A program made the translations under genes and the position numbers. A stretch of 64,000 nt of DNA from assembly GCA_028282885.1 (NCBI GenBank), contig JANQGX010000032.1, forward strand, positions 22,439 through 86,438. The letters run 5' to 3'. Below, piece after piece: positions 52,020-62,351 of the stretch (positions within the stretch are counted from its first letter, which is position 1; each line of letters starts with the position of its first letter). Under the pieces are notes generated by a model, which saw nothing but the letters and a program-made list of their open reading frames with translations, was not told the origin of the DNA and ran no database searches. The DNA is from SAR324 cluster bacterium. Lineage in GTDB: Bacteria; SAR324; XYD2-FULL-50-16.

Positions 52020-53576
52020 ATGAATGTAACATTTTATGGAGCCACAAGGGAAGTGACCGGCTCAATGCATATGATCAGCACAAAACAGGACAGGATACTC
52101 CTGGATTGCGGGATGTATCAGGGAAAAAGAAAGGAGGCAAAAACAAAAAACAGATCATTTCCCTTTGATCCCCGGTTGATTACCAACATGGTATTGTCCC
52201 ATGCCCACATCGATCACTCGGGACGTATCCCCTTTCTCACTAAAAACGATTTTAACGGACGAATTATCTGTACTTCGGTTACCCAGGACGCCTGCAAATA
52301 CCTGCTTGCCGATTCAGCTCATATCCAGGAATCCGATGCGGCATACCTTAACTACAAAACCGCACGGGCTGTCTTGACGGGGAAAAAGTACACCAACAAG
52401 GAAAAAAGAGAGATTCAGAAAATCTTAAAGAAAAACGGACACAGGCTTAACCTTGAAGCAATTGATGAATTGGCCGAGAAATACAGGCTGGAGAAGATTG
52501 AACCGCTTTATACCATCAAGGACGCCGAAGAAGCCATGTCCCAATTTGATGGCGTTCCGTACCACGAAACGGTTGACATAGCCGGGGATACGGTCTGCAC
52601 TTTTTACGATGCAGGACACATTCTTGGTTCGGCCGTCAGTATTATACGACATCAGGTTAACGGGAGGCAGCTCAAGGTTTGCTTTACAGGAGATCTAGGA
52701 CGTTTCAACAAACCGATAATCCAGGACCCCACGCTTCATTTTGAAGAGGAGGACAGGGACATCGACCTTCTGATTATGGAGAGTACCTATGGAAACCGGT
52801 TTCATGAACCTGCGGTGGATATGAAGAAACACCTCATTCCCATTATCAACGAAGCCGCTGACAGAAAAGGAACCATACTGATTCCCGCCTTTTCATATGG
52901 AAGAACCCAGGAGATTCTCTACCTGCTGCACGAACTGTACAACGAAGAAAGCATTCCCAGGTTGCCGGTTTACGTTGACAGCCCGCTGTCCAGCAAAATC
53001 ACCAGGGTGTTCGGTGAGCATCCGGAAGTTTATGATCGGGAGACTCACAAGACTTTTCTGGAAAACGGGAAAAATCCGTTTAGCTTTAAACAGCTTAGGT
53101 TTGTCGAGAATGTGGAGGAATCCATGGCATTAAACCGCGATAACTCCCCGCATATTGTGATCGCTTCTTCGGGAATGTGCGAAGCAGGGAGAATTCTACA
53201 CCACCTCCGTCATAAAATTCACAACGAGTCAACCACGATTCTCTTTGTGGGTTTCATGGCACAGCATACCCTGGGCAGGAGGCTCCTTGAAAAAGGCCTG
53301 GAATATAAAGCGGCCGATAGAAAAGGCAAGCCACCGGTCCAGCGATTTCTTAATAAGGAGTATCCCATGAAGGCCCACGTTGAGGTTATGAATGGTTTCA
53401 GCGCCCACGCTGACCAGTCGGAACTTTTGAAATTCCTGGAGGATTCTAATCTCAGGATTAAGAAAATCGCCGTGGTCCACGGTGAAGAGGAACAGTCAAC
53501 CGCTTTTGCAGAGAAGCTCCAGTCCAAGGGCTATCAGGCTTTTGTCCCCTATGCAGGTGAAACGGTACGTGTCTAG
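52020..53576 (+). CDS. MBL-fold beta-CASP ribonuclease-like protein
   Basis: A 518-residue enzyme. The MBL part begins MNVTFYGATREVTGSMHMI and has SHAHIDHSGR as metal motif, then GHILGSAVSI and CFTGDLG. The beta-CASP part has motif A (MESTYGNR), the block AFSYGRTQEILYLL, and motifs SSGMCEAGRILHH and VEVMNGFSAHADQSEL near the end. Such enzymes (CPSF73 and YSH1-like) cleave RNA. AAAGGAT lies about 6 bases before the ATG at 52020; the frame opens at 51960. It stands apart from zupT by a hairpin. Confidence 0.9.
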   Translation: MNVTFYGATREVTGSMHMISTKQDRILLDCGMYQGKRKEAKTKNRSFPFDPRLITNMVLSHAHIDHSGRIPFLTKNDFNGRIICTSVTQDACKYLLADSAHIQESDAAYLNYKTARAVLTGKKYTNKEKREIQKILKKNGHRLNLEAIDELAEKYRLEKIEPLYTIKDAEEAMSQFDGVPYHETVDIAGDTVCTFYDAGHILGSAVSIIRHQVNGRQLKVCFTGDLGRFNKPIIQDPTLHFEEEDRDIDLLIMESTYGNRFHEPAVDMKKHLIPIINEAADRKGTILIPAFSYGRTQEILYLLHELYNEESIPRLPVYVDSPLSSKITRVFGEHPEVYDRETHKTFLENGKNPFSFKQLRFVENVEESMALNRDNSPHIVIASSGMCEAGRILHHLRHKIHNESTTILFVGFMAQHTLGRRLLEKGLEYKAADRKGKPPVQRFLNKEYPMKAHVEVMNGFSAHADQSELLKFLEDSNLRIKKIAVVHGEEEQSTAFAEKLQSKGYQAFVPYAGETVRV

Positions 53577-53643
53577 AAGGATGTTTCAAATAATTTAAAT
53601 CCTTTATAAATCGAACTACCCTGACCATAATTTTGCTCATATA

Positions 53644-53852
53644 TTAGGAGCTGAGGATGTTTTCCAGGTATTCCTGACGCCCACTTTTCATTATCGGTTC
53701 TCCTTTTGCAGGATAAAAGCTTCCAGGTCATCGAAACCGGCCTGACCGTTTATGATGCGTAACCCTATATCCGACCGGTAATCCTGGTATCTGTGAGAGA
53801 TGAAGTCATCCATAACCCCATCTTCGATGATTTGTGACGCAATTAATGCAGG
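53644..53852 (-). pseudogene. xylA: xylose isomerase C-terminal relic
   Basis: Minus-strand frames encode ALIASQIIEDGVMDDFISHR and GQAGFDDLEAFILQKENR, which match the C-terminal helices of xylose isomerase. A stop then interrupts, and the neighbouring frame continues with MKSGRQEYLENILSS and a stop, the family's C-terminal end (SGRQE.LEN). So a frameshift separates the two pieces and the whole catalytic barrel is missing. Confidence 0.75.
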
Positions 53853-53985
53853 GCGTGGTTGCCGGGGCAAACGTTTATTGCTGGAAAGAGGATCAGTGTT
53901 CGGAACAAAGCCGGAAAAATCCGTCGGGTATTCAATCATCTGGTATCTGATTAGTCGGTAATGACGGTTAAAACAAAGACCTAAC

Positions 53986-54276
53986 ATGAAAGTTGCTAAT
54001 CGTGAATTATTGAGAGCAATCAATCGATTTAGTATCCTGAACTGCATACGCACGAACAGAACGATATCCAGAATTGACATCGCCAAAGAAACCGGCCTTA
54101 GCCGGGCTTCGGTTACGGGAATCACAGCGGAACTGATAAAAGACAATCTGATTCTTGAGAAACCGACCCGGCAAAAACTCGGCGTCCACTGTCGGAAGAA
54201 AGCCTATATTGTTATCGCTGAATCCCAAAGGGGCGATTGTGACTGGTGCCAAGATATCTATCCGACAGATCAATAG
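53986..54276 (+). pseudogene. truncated ROK/XylR-type repressor
   Basis: A 96-residue frame beginning KVANRELLRAINRFSILNCI, then ISRIDIAKETGLSRASVTGI, the winged-helix of ROK-family XylR repressors. The sugar-binding ROK domain that should follow (about 300 residues) is absent; the frame ends in unrelated residues. It might still bind DNA. It lies between the xylA relic and the intact xylulokinase gene. Confidence 0.75.
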
Positions 54277-54346
54277 ACCGAATCCTGCTTCCCGGTTGAT
54301 GCACGACCGGATTGGGTGATTTTCCAACTCCAGCCATGAACAAAGG

Positions 54347-55867
54347 ATGTCCAAAGAACTTTATATTGGAATAGACAGCGGCACCCAGGGAACGAAAGCT
54401 GTTGTTTTTGATTCGGCAACTGGTAATACTGTTGCTGCTTCATATGCCCTTCACGAGCTAATTGAGGGAGACCGCGGTAGAAAAGAGCAGCAACCCGAAT
54501 GGTGGATTTCTGCCTGCAGAAAAGTTTTGACAAAGGTGCTCTCATCTCCCGAAGCACCGCCAAAAGATGTAAAGGGAATCGGAGTATCCGGGCAGCAACA
54601 CGGATTGGTGGTCCTGGATAAGGAAGGGAAGGTAATCAGACCCGCTAAACTCTGGTGTGATACTGAAACAGAGGAGCAATGCCAGCGATTGACAGAAGCG
54701 ATTGGCGGGGAGAAATCGGCTCATGACAAACTGGGCAACCCCATTGCGGTTGGTTATACAGCCTCCAAGATACTCTGGCTCGCTGAACACGAACCGGACA
54801 ATTTCCGACGGATTCACACAGTTCTGCTTCCCCATGATTACATCAATTTCTGGCTGACCGGAGAAAAAAAAGCAGAGTACGGAGATGCTTCCGGAACAGC
54901 TTTTTTTGATATCAGAAAACGGGAGTGGTCCGCGGAAGTTCTCAACGCGATCGATCCTGATGGCAGATTGCACAATTGCCTGCCGGAGCTGATCCAATCC
55001 CACGAACCCGTAGGAATTATAAGGCCTGAACTCGCTGAAGAGTTTGGGTTCAATACAAAACTGATTGTCTCTTCCGGTGGAGGTGACAACATGATGGCGG
55101 CCATCGGAACCGGAAATGTGAGGGATGGCATCATAACAACAAGCCTGGGTACGTCGGGAGCCATATACACCTGCTCCTCGACTCCCATTACAGACAACCA
55201 GGGAGAACTGGCCGCCTTTTGTTCCAGCACCGGGTCATGGTTACCGCTGGTTTGTACAATGAATGTTACGGTCTCAACCGAACTGACCCGCGATCTCCTC
55301 AGCTTGTCCCTGCCTGAGCTTAATCAACTGGTTTCATCGGCCAGGATCGGCGCCGAGGGAATTATGCTGATCCCGTACTTCAATGGTGAACGAACACCAG
55401 CTTTCCCATTGGCTACAGCAAGTTATACCGGTCTGACCGGTGCCAATTTTAACCGGGCCAATCTCTGTAGAGCCGCTATGGAAGGTCCCACCTACGGACT
55501 TCGATATGGACTTGAGGTGTTGCAAAGAAACGGAATTGTTGCCGATGAAATCCGATTGATAGGCGGTGGTGCAAAAAGCGCGATTTGGCGACAGATGGTG
55601 GCGGATATTTTCAATTGCAGGGTCCTCTGCCCGGTTGCAGAGGAAGCAGGCGCGCTGGGCGCTGCTCTGCAGGCGCTCTGGTGTCATTCACACACAATCG
55701 GAACCAACCTTTCTATTCAGGAAATCACGGATCGTTATATTCAACTCGATGAATCGAAATCAGTTGATCCTATAGTGGAAAATGCTGAAAAGTATGAAAC
55801 CCTCTTCAGGGATTACCTGAGAATCAGTCAGCTATCAGCCACCTACAGCACCAGGGGGCGAATCTGA
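54347..55867 (+). CDS. xylB: xylulokinase
   Basis: A 506-residue FGGY-family carbohydrate kinase that phosphorylates D-xylulose. ELYIGIDSGTQGTKAVVFDS is the phosphate-1 motif. GIGVSGQQHGLVVLDKEGKV, then WLTGEKKAEYGDASGTAFFDI, and IRLIGGGAKSAIWRQMVADIF are xylulokinase blocks. It is intact although the neighbouring xylA and repressor are decayed, so it may serve another pentitol or ketose. AAAGG abuts the ATG, an unusually close ribosome site. Confidence 0.9.
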   Translation: MSKELYIGIDSGTQGTKAVVFDSATGNTVAASYALHELIEGDRGRKEQQPEWWISACRKVLTKVLSSPEAPPKDVKGIGVSGQQHGLVVLDKEGKVIRPAKLWCDTETEEQCQRLTEAIGGEKSAHDKLGNPIAVGYTASKILWLAEHEPDNFRRIHTVLLPHDYINFWLTGEKKAEYGDASGTAFFDIRKREWSAEVLNAIDPDGRLHNCLPELIQSHEPVGIIRPELAEEFGFNTKLIVSSGGGDNMMAAIGTGNVRDGIITTSLGTSGAIYTCSSTPITDNQGELAAFCSSTGSWLPLVCTMNVTVSTELTRDLLSLSLPELNQLVSSARIGAEGIMLIPYFNGERTPAFPLATASYTGLTGANFNRANLCRAAMEGPTYGLRYGLEVLQRNGIVADEIRLIGGGAKSAIWRQMVADIFNCRVLCPVAEEAGALGAALQALWCHSHTIGTNLSIQEITDRYIQLDESKSVDPIVENAEKYETLFRDYLRISQLSATYSTRGRI

Positions 55868-55887
55868 GCTGGGTCAGCTATCCCCCG

Positions 55888-58194
55888 TTAAAAAGGTATT
55901 TCAGGCAGAGGGTGAACGATGGACAGGTGTCTTTTGAAGGTTTCAAGATCGGTGACAGGCAGACTGCAGGTCCCCTTTTCACAGATAAAAGCGGTTACAG
56001 CACCATCGACTGCAGATCTTCCCCTAACCAGGGGAAGCATCTCAGCCAGTTCCCGGGTTTTGGCATCCGAATCGGATACAACTAGAACAGAATTAGGCAG
56101 ATAGTGCATTCGCAGGAATTCCAGATAGGACTCTCCCTCCTTTTGACGATTCTCCGGAATGATCAAAACGATTTCCCTTGGTTGATCCAGTTCCGATTCC
56201 AGAGCCTTGAGCATCTCCGCCTGGGCAACAGCATTGGAATCTGCTCCTCCCAGAAACAGTTCATATGATTTTTGAAAACGCTGACGATAGGAATCATCTC
56301 CTGTAAGCGTTGCCAGACGTTGCAGGTTAAGCATGGTAACGGAGTTTCCGGAAGGCAGGGCGTTATCATAGTGGGGTTTTTCCCTGGCGATCAGTTTTTC
56401 ACCTGAAGCGGCTGTCATAAAGAATCCGCCTTTTTCCTTATCCTCGAATTCTTCTTCCAGTATCCGATCCAACTCCACCGCTTTGCGCAGCCATTTAACA
56501 TTAAAATCCGCTTCGAATAGGTCCAGCAAAGCTTTGATCAGGAATGAATAGTCTTCCAGAAAAGCAATCTGCTTTGTCTCTCCATCCTTATAGCTTCGGG
56601 AAAGCCCTTTATCCGCGGATAGAAACTGTATGATCGCGTCTGCTGATCTGGTTGCCCGATTCAGGTAAGCTGGCTGGTTCAATATAAATCCCGCCCTGGC
56701 AAACGCGGATATCATCAGGCCGTTCCAGGAGGTCAGAATTTTGTCATCCCGAATGGGTAAATCCCTTAGGTTTCTGGCGTCATATAGTTGTTTCCTTGCC
56801 AGATCGATTTCATGGGATAGCTCATTCTCTGCCAGACCGAATCCCAGGGCAATATCCGCTTTCGATCGTTTCCGGTGCAGGATGCTGCGTCCTTCAAAAT
56901 TACCGCCGGGTCTGACATTGTAAAAGGCCTGAACCAGGGTTGATCTTTCCTTTCCCAACACCTGGTCCAGTTCCGCTGGGGTCCAGGTGAAGTAGTATCC
57001 TTCGTCCCGTTCTCCTTTATCATTCAGGCTGTCAGCGTCGGTGGCGGAGTAGAAAAGGGATTCCGGTGAGGTCATCTCCCTTTCGACATACTGCAAAATC
57101 TCGTGAACGGTTGCTTCGAAGTCGGGATCACGAGTTACCTGATATGCCTCCGAATAGGCATTAACCAGCAGGGCATTGTCATAGAGCATTTTTTCGAAAT
57201 GGGGGACCAGCCAGTCAACATCAGTTGAGTAACGATGAAACCCGCCGGCCACCTGGTCATACATTCCCCCTGCAGCCATCTTTTTTAAGGTAAGGGTCAC
57301 CATCCTGAGCAGTTCATCTGATCCGGTTCTGCGGTGTATCCTTAACAGAAGCTCAACAGGCAGGGTTGAAGGGAACTTGGGAGCCCTGCCCAATCCACCG
57401 TTTTGCGCATCAAAATTGTTACGATAATAGAGGATAGCTTTTTCCAGGATTTCGAACTGTGGCTTGCGATAGTCCGAATCCGGATCGAAATAACGGGTGA
57501 TGCTGTCCGTGAGCTTTTTTCCTGTCTGATCAATTTCACCCCTGTTTTGTTTATAGGCCTCTTTGATCCGCTTCAGAATCGTGAGAAAGCCCATGGATGC
57601 ACCGCGATCGCCATCCCTGGCGGGGAAATAGGTTCCACCCCAGAATGGTTTGCCGTCGGGTGTAAGCCAAACATTTAAAGGCCAGCCACCGCTTCCGGTC
57701 ATAGCCTGGACAGCGGTCATATACACACCGTCAATATCCGGTCGCTCTTCCCGGTCTATCTTGACAGCTATGTAGTTTGAATTGAGATAACGGGCGATCT
57801 CCACATCTTCGAAGGACTCTTCCTCCATGACATGGCACCAGTGGCAGGTGGAGTAACCAATGCTGACCAAAACCGGTTGATCGTGTTTGCGCGCGGCTTC
57901 AAACGCCTCCTCCCCCCAGGGGTACCAGTTGACAGGGTTGTGTGCGTGTTGCAGGAGATAGGGACTGGATTCCAGGAACAAACGGTTGGTATACCGGGCC
58001 TCACCCGATTCTTCAAGATGATGGGTGCGCGGTTTATAGTCAGCCCCCCTCCGGGACTTCATCCCGGACAGGGCTTCAAGCAGGGATTCCGGGAATTCGG
58101 TTATCCCGGGAAGAATCTCATTGTCCACAGAATTACTCGTTATGTGCCCTGGTTTTATGAAGAAATTCCAGTTTGTCTCGATACCTGGCTCCAA
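55888..58194 (-). CDS. DUF255 thioredoxin-fold/alpha-barrel protein (YyaL/SSP411-like)
   Basis: A long protein (up to 768 residues). The thioredoxin-like DUF255 domain begins [29 protein letters not shown] and has STCHWCHVM as redox motif. It is followed by a large (alpha/alpha)6-type domain of about 550 residues ([45 protein letters not shown]). The family's biochemical role is unsettled. The frame overlaps the hemerythrin-like gene by 62 bases; a GTG at 58128 or the ATG at 58062 is a better start. Confidence 0.87.
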   Translation of the reverse strand: MEPGIETNWNFFIKPGHITSNSVDNEILPGITEFPESLLEALSGMKSRRGADYKPRTHHLEESGEARYTNRLFLESSPYLLQHAHNPVNWYPWGEEAFEAARKHDQPVLVSIGYSTCHWCHVMEEESFEDVEIARYLNSNYIAVKIDREERPDIDGVYMTAVQAMTGSGGWPLNVWLTPDGKPFWGGTYFPARDGDRGASMGFLTILKRIKEAYKQNRGEIDQTGKKLTDSITRYFDPDSDYRKPQFEILEKAILYYRNNFDAQNGGLGRAPKFPSTLPVELLLRIHRRTGSDELLRMVTLTLKKMAAGGMYDQVAGGFHRYSTDVDWLVPHFEKMLYDNALLVNAYSEAYQVTRDPDFEATVHEILQYVEREMTSPESLFYSATDADSLNDKGERDEGYYFTWTPAELDQVLGKERSTLVQAFYNVRPGGNFEGRSILHRKRSKADIALGFGLAENELSHEIDLARKQLYDARNLRDLPIRDDKILTSWNGLMISAFARAGFILNQPAYLNRATRSADAIIQFLSADKGLSRSYKDGETKQIAFLEDYSFLIKALLDLFEADFNVKWLRKAVELDRILEEEFEDKEKGGFFMTAASGEKLIAREKPHYDNALPSGNSVTMLNLQRLATLTGDDSYRQRFQKSYELFLGGADSNAVAQAEMLKALESELDQPREIVLIIPENRQKEGESYLEFLRMHYLPNSVLVVSDSDAKTRELAEMLPLVRGRSAVDGAVTAFICEKGTCSLPVTDLETFKRHLSIVHPLPEIPF

Positions 58195-58747
58195 ACTGCT
58201 CTTTCATTAACTCGGCAATACGGTCAACTTGCTGTTCGGATTTTTTAAACACATCGCCACCAAGCTTGACGTCCTGCTTTTCGAATTCTTCGGCAAAGGT
58301 TTGCAGTTCACTCTCACTGAAAACATCTCTTGCCATGGGAATGAAGACATGATTTTCACGGTTCAGATGCTGTTTTTGCAGCAGAACAAAATAACCCATG
58401 TTTTCACATAGTTTGGCGCTGGCGGCTTCTTCCTTATTCAGATAGCCGGGAAGAGCCCTGTGAATTTCCTTGAGAAAGTTTCGTCCTCTTTCATGCTGAT
58501 CCCTGAGGGAAACAATCTGTGGATCAATGGCTCCACCTTTTTTCTCAGCCAGCTTAAGGAAAAGAACATACTCCTCTTTAAAATGATGAAAACTATCCAA
58601 AAAGGATTTGGAAAAATCCATGAAGAGATTAAAAAGCTCTTCGGTCATCTGCTCACCTTCATGAACAAAATCCGTAGCGACTTCCATGTTATCCAGGTAA
58701 CGTCTGATCAGTCGATGTTCATTTGTTATGGTTTCCAAAGCGGTCAT
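58133..58747 (-). CDS. hemerythrin-like HHE-domain protein
   Basis: A 204-residue helical protein. The start [22 protein letters not shown] carries the first His ligand (EHRLI). [29 protein letters not shown] and [12 protein letters not shown] supply the other His and Glu positions of a diiron hemerythrin fold. Likely oxygen or nitric-oxide sensing or iron storage. AAGGAG precedes the ATG at 58747; the longer frame to 58774 is rejected. It overlaps the DUF255 gene's open frame, so they are cotranscribed. Confidence 0.88.
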   Translation of the reverse strand: MTALETITNEHRLIRRYLDNMEVATDFVHEGEQMTEELFNLFMDFSKSFLDSFHHFKEEYVLFLKLAEKKGGAIDPQIVSLRDQHERGRNFLKEIHRALPGYLNKEEAASAKLCENMGYFVLLQKQHLNRENHVFIPMARDVFSESELQTFAEEFEKQDVKLGGDVFKKSEQQVDRIAELMKEQFGARYRDKLEFLHKTRAHNE

Positions 58748-59255
58748 GATAATTCTCCTTCGTCTGTTTTTCAAAAAAATTTGTCTGTTGCATAAAGGTA
58801 ACGCTGAAGCATAAACCCATCTATTGAAAGAGATATGCCAAACGGTTACAATCTTTGGGTTAATAAGAATAGTTGTTTTTAACCATCTGTTATTAAAAAA
58901 TTTTTACTAACCAGTTGGGGAAGATCTATCGATTTTCTCAATCCGAATTTCGATAAAACGAATCTATTGAAAAAAGTTGTGGGTCAGGATATGAATTAAA
59001 GGAAAAGAACCGAAAACGTCTTGGCATAAGCTCGAAAAGCAATATTAACAGTTTGTTAGAACTATCTATTGAGATAAAAGCTGTCTCAATAAGATGGGTT
59101 GATACATGAAACACCTTTGTCTCAACCTTGATGAAATCTTTCGATACGACCCTGACCCTTTTTGCTTTTCGATAAACAGTTCGTCGACCGGTTGGTAAAC
59201 TTCACAACACAAAATAGCTTACCTGATTAAATACCATTACCAGATGGAGGTTTCA
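58748..59255. other. intergenic region without a supported gene
   Basis: About 500 bases, AT-rich around 58860-58980. Divergent promoters for the hemerythrin-like and nitroreductase genes should lie here. No RNA gene or repeat recognised. Confidence 0.5.
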
Positions 59256-59855
59256 ATGAAATTTTCTACACCTTATCAAATTGATTTCAGCAAAAGAGAT
59301 CCCGGTTTAAACGTGGATGAACTCTTTTACAAACGCTGGTCTCCTCGATCCCTGAAAAAGACGATTATCCCCGGAGAAGTGATGACAACCCTGATTGACG
59401 CCGCTCGCTGGTCTCCTTCGGCCCATAATGAACAGCCCTGGCTTTTTGTCACCTCCGCCAGTGAGAAAGAGTTTCAGACCTGTCTGGACTTGCTGGTCGA
59501 CACCAACAGACTCTGGGCTAAAAATGCCGGCGTCCTGGGATTCATCTTCTCCAAACGTCATTTTGAAACCAATAACTCTCCCAACCGTCTGGCCAGTTTT
59601 GATTGTGGAACTGCCTGGATGGCCATGACTTTGCAAGCGAGGATGATGGGTCTTTATACCCACGCTCTCGGCGGGATACACAGGGAGAAAGTTTATGAAA
59701 CACTTAACGTTTCCAAAGAGTCTTATGAGGTGATTTGCGGTTTTGTCATCGGTATCATCGACCAACCCGAATTGCTCGAAAAAGAATATAGAGACAGGGA
59801 GTTCCCTTCTCCCCGGAAGCCGTTACAAGAGATTTGGAAAAAAGGGGGATTCTGA
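59256..59855 (+). CDS. nitroreductase family protein
   Basis: A 199-residue FMN-dependent nitroreductase. LFYKRWSPRSLKKTIIPGEVM and LIDAARWSPSAHNEQPWLFVT are the FMN-phosphate contacts; MAMTLQARMMGLYTHALGG and EVICGFVIGIIDQPELL follow. It reduces nitro groups, quinones or flavins with NAD(P)H; the natural substrate is unknown. GGAGG lies about 6 bases before the ATG at 59256. A thioesterase gene follows after about 95 bases. Confidence 0.9.
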   Translation: MKFSTPYQIDFSKRDPGLNVDELFYKRWSPRSLKKTIIPGEVMTTLIDAARWSPSAHNEQPWLFVTSASEKEFQTCLDLLVDTNRLWAKNAGVLGFIFSKRHFETNNSPNRLASFDCGTAWMAMTLQARMMGLYTHALGGIHREKVYETLNVSKESYEVICGFVIGIIDQPELLEKEYRDREFPSPRKPLQEIWKKGGF

Positions 59856-59950
59856 ATTGACTTTGTTGTGTCTGATTCGGCGCCACCCCCTTGAGGAGAT
59901 AACCCGTATACCGAGAAGGAGTAAGGTATCAATTTAAAACGGATTGAACA

Positions 59951-60451
59951 ATGAACGAAGGAAACAGTGTAAGGGACAGTGCAGTTGTTTTAACCCAGAT
60001 TATGACGCCGCAGGATGCCAATATCGCCGGTAATATCCACGGGGGTGTGATTATGAAAATGATCGATAACGCGGCCGGAATCGCGGCGGTACGTCATACC
60101 CGCTCAAATGTGGTTACCGCTTCCATCGACCGACTCAGCTTTCACAATCCTGTTTTTATCGGTGATCTTGTCTCATTCCGAGCCAGTATAAACATGACCG
60201 GGCATACCTCCATGGAAATCGGGGTACGTGTGGAGTCGGAGAATTTGATTACAGGAGTGACCAAGCATATCGCCTCGGCTTATCTTACCTTTGTATCGTT
60301 GGATGAGACCGGAAAGCCCAAAAAGGTTCCGCCTGTCTTACTGGAGTCGGATGATGAGGTAAGACGAAACATTGAGGCTAAAGACAGGAAAAGTGTGCGC
60401 TCCCTGGAGCGAATCAAGGAAGCCCAACAACAGAATATGAACCTCCGCTGA
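59951..60451 (+). CDS. acyl-CoA thioesterase (hotdog fold, YciA/BACH-like)
   Basis: A 166-residue hotdog-fold thioesterase. TQIMTPQDANIAGNIHGGVIMKMIDNAAGIAA is the characteristic N-terminal block, with the catalytic Asp in MIDNAAG. VTASIDRLSFHNPVFIGDLVSF and HIASAYLTFVSLDE complete the domain. It hydrolyses acyl-CoA to free acid and CoA. GGAT lies 6 bases upstream of the ATG. Preferred chain length cannot be read from the sequence. Confidence 0.92.
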   Translation: MNEGNSVRDSAVVLTQIMTPQDANIAGNIHGGVIMKMIDNAAGIAAVRHTRSNVVTASIDRLSFHNPVFIGDLVSFRASINMTGHTSMEIGVRVESENLITGVTKHIASAYLTFVSLDETGKPKKVPPVLLESDDEVRRNIEAKDRKSVRSLERIKEAQQQNMNLR

Positions 60452-60583
60452 TTGTTGAACAAAATCTCATACCTTATTCTACTTGAGGAAATCGGGATAA
60501 TTGTCAGGGATTTATTTGTAACAGATTAAACCCGGATTGTTATTGATAAGTCTTCAATCGTTAACCCCAATAAGGAGATGTCA

Positions 60584-61123
60584 GTGAACCTGGAAAGAAT
60601 CGGACTAAAAAGTATTGCAGTATTCCTGATGCTGATTGTTTACCTTCCTGTCTTTGCTGTCGACTACACACACGAAATCAAAGAGAGAAAGATGAGCTTT
60701 GCCTGGAAAATTGATGGAAACCTGCTCTATATTAAATTGACTGCAGCCACTAAAGGCTGGGTGGGCATCGGATTTAATCCAAGCAAGAAAATGCAGGATG
60801 CGGATTTTGTTCTCGGGTACGTGAAAAACGGTAAAGTATACGTTACCGACGCTTTCGGTGTGCGTGCCAAGGAGCATATTAATGATACCCTGATGGAAGG
60901 CGTAAACAATGTTACTGCTGTCAAAGGAAGCGAAGAGGGGAAATCCACAACCATTGAGTTCGCCATACCCATCAATTCAGGTGATTCGGCAGATTCAAAA
61001 ATCGATATAAACGGATCGACCACTGTTTTGTTAGCCTATGGCAAGGGACAGGACAACTTTACCTCCCTTCATCGTTTCAGGACTATCAAAAAGGTAAATC
61101 TTTCCACAGGCAGAGCAAGATAA
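60584..61123 (+). CDS. exported DOMON-domain protein
   Basis: A 179-residue protein with a signal peptide (LKSIAVFLMLIVYLPVFA). The mature part is a DOMON beta-sandwich: FAWKIDGNLLYIKLTAATKGWVGIGFNPSKKM, then DADFVLGYVKNGKVYVTDAF. Domains of this type often bind heme or sugars in electron-transfer proteins. I chose GTG at 60584 because AAGGAG then sits 6 bases upstream, whereas it abuts the ATG at 60578. No partner gene is obvious. Confidence 0.85.
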   Translation: MNLERIGLKSIAVFLMLIVYLPVFAVDYTHEIKERKMSFAWKIDGNLLYIKLTAATKGWVGIGFNPSKKMQDADFVLGYVKNGKVYVTDAFGVRAKEHINDTLMEGVNNVTAVKGSEEGKSTTIEFAIPINSGDSADSKIDINGSTTVLLAYGKGQDNFTSLHRFRTIKKVNLSTGRAR

Positions 61124-61255
61124 ACCACTGTTTTACGCTTTTACATCTTTTCCGCTACAACAAAAACTCAATCCCTAATCTCCCCAAACCGGGAACCGCA
61201 AAACTAATGTCTTTGCCACCCGGAAAGCACCCCGGGTTTGGAATTGAAAAAAGCC

Positions 61256-61309
61256 TTGACTTCGATTAATTCGTCTCTTAAGATCATCACGTCAAATAAA
61301 ATTTTATTT
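61256..61309 (+). promoter_or_regulatory. promoter and candidate operator for the GntR gene
   Basis: TTGACT (61256-61261), 17 bases, TAAGAT (61279-61284), then the perfect 16-bp palindrome AAATAAAATTTTATTT (61294-61309) at the expected transcription start. This suits autoregulation by the GntR protein. Confidence 0.5.
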
Positions 61310-61398
61310 TAAATTTAATTTGTAATTTAATTTTACATTTATTCTCTGTTGAACGGTTTTCTGGCAGAGTCACATAACGATAGATAAAATATATTGAA

Positions 61399-62097
61399 AT
61401 GATAGGAGCTTTTTTTCAGGGTGGTAAATCCGATCTTGTCGAAAAAGCGTATGAAGGAATTCGGCAAATGCTTTTTTACAATGAAATAGTTCCCGGGCAG
61501 AAAATCGCCTACCGCGAAGTTGCTGAAAAACTGAAAATGAGTCCCACACCGGTCGTTCAGGCCCTGAAATGGCTGGAATTTCAGGGTTTGGTGAAGCATG
61601 AGACCAACAGGGGATATTATACGGAATCGGTCAGTTTGAAAGAAGTTGAAGAGATATATGATACCCGCTGCATGATAGAACTATCGCTGATTCCCCAGGT
61701 TATGGACAATCTGGATGATGCGGGGCTAAAACGTCTGGAGTTGGCACTCCAGGCTTCCAAATCGGCTGAAGAGGGTCAATACCTGAATAAACGCCTCCTG
61801 GCCGATGTTGAGTTTCACCTTACCCTTGCTTCGCTTGCGCAGTGTAAAACCCAACTTCAGATTCTAAAACGCCTGTTTGATCTGCTTTACTTGAAGTATC
61901 GCGGCACCATCCTTTTTATCTACTTTGAAGAGTCCGATGTGCGGGATCACAGGCCGATGGTCGAGGCCGTAAAAAGCAGGGATCGGGAAGGTTTGCAGGA
62001 ATGTCTTCAGCGACACATCACCATCGTCAAAAGGAATGTGCTGCTGGGTCTTGAAAGATATCTTGAAGAGAGGGAGGAGAACAGCAGATTGGTCTGA
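61399..62097 (+). CDS. GntR-family transcriptional regulator, FCD type
   Basis: A 232-residue regulator. The winged helix reads IAYREVAEKLKMSPTPVVQALKWLEFQGLV, followed by an all-helical FCD domain (IYDTRCMIELSLIPQVMDNL). No strong ribosome site precedes the ATG. It lies upstream of an ABC-transporter binding-protein gene in the same direction and probably controls that uptake system. The effector is unknown. Confidence 0.87.
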   Translation: MIGAFFQGGKSDLVEKAYEGIRQMLFYNEIVPGQKIAYREVAEKLKMSPTPVVQALKWLEFQGLVKHETNRGYYTESVSLKEVEEIYDTRCMIELSLIPQVMDNLDDAGLKRLELALQASKSAEEGQYLNKRLLADVEFHLTLASLAQCKTQLQILKRLFDLLYLKYRGTILFIYFEESDVRDHRPMVEAVKSRDREGLQECLQRHITIVKRNVLLGLERYLEEREENSRLV

Positions 62098-62351
62098 GGT
62101 CGATGTTGTCTGGTGAAGTCTTCAGGCTGATCTTGAAGAAACACTGTAAGTCAAGCGTTTGAACTGTGTGACCGACCCGGAAGTTTGGGGGGAAACAATC
62201 GGGCCGATCAGGCAATTGCAGTGTTTTTAAGCGTTCGGCATGAAAAAGTGTGAAAATCTCCCATGGGAGATTTTGGTTATTTCATGCTGGAAGAATATTT
62301 CCAAAGGTGTTTTTGTCAATTTAATTCGAAAACAATTGGGAGAGAAATTAA

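Noticed and set aside
53691..54146. Full 151-residue minus-strand frame as a gene
   Set aside because: Only its C-terminal part is protein-like (xylose isomerase tail); the N-terminal part is antisense to the truncated ROK repressor.
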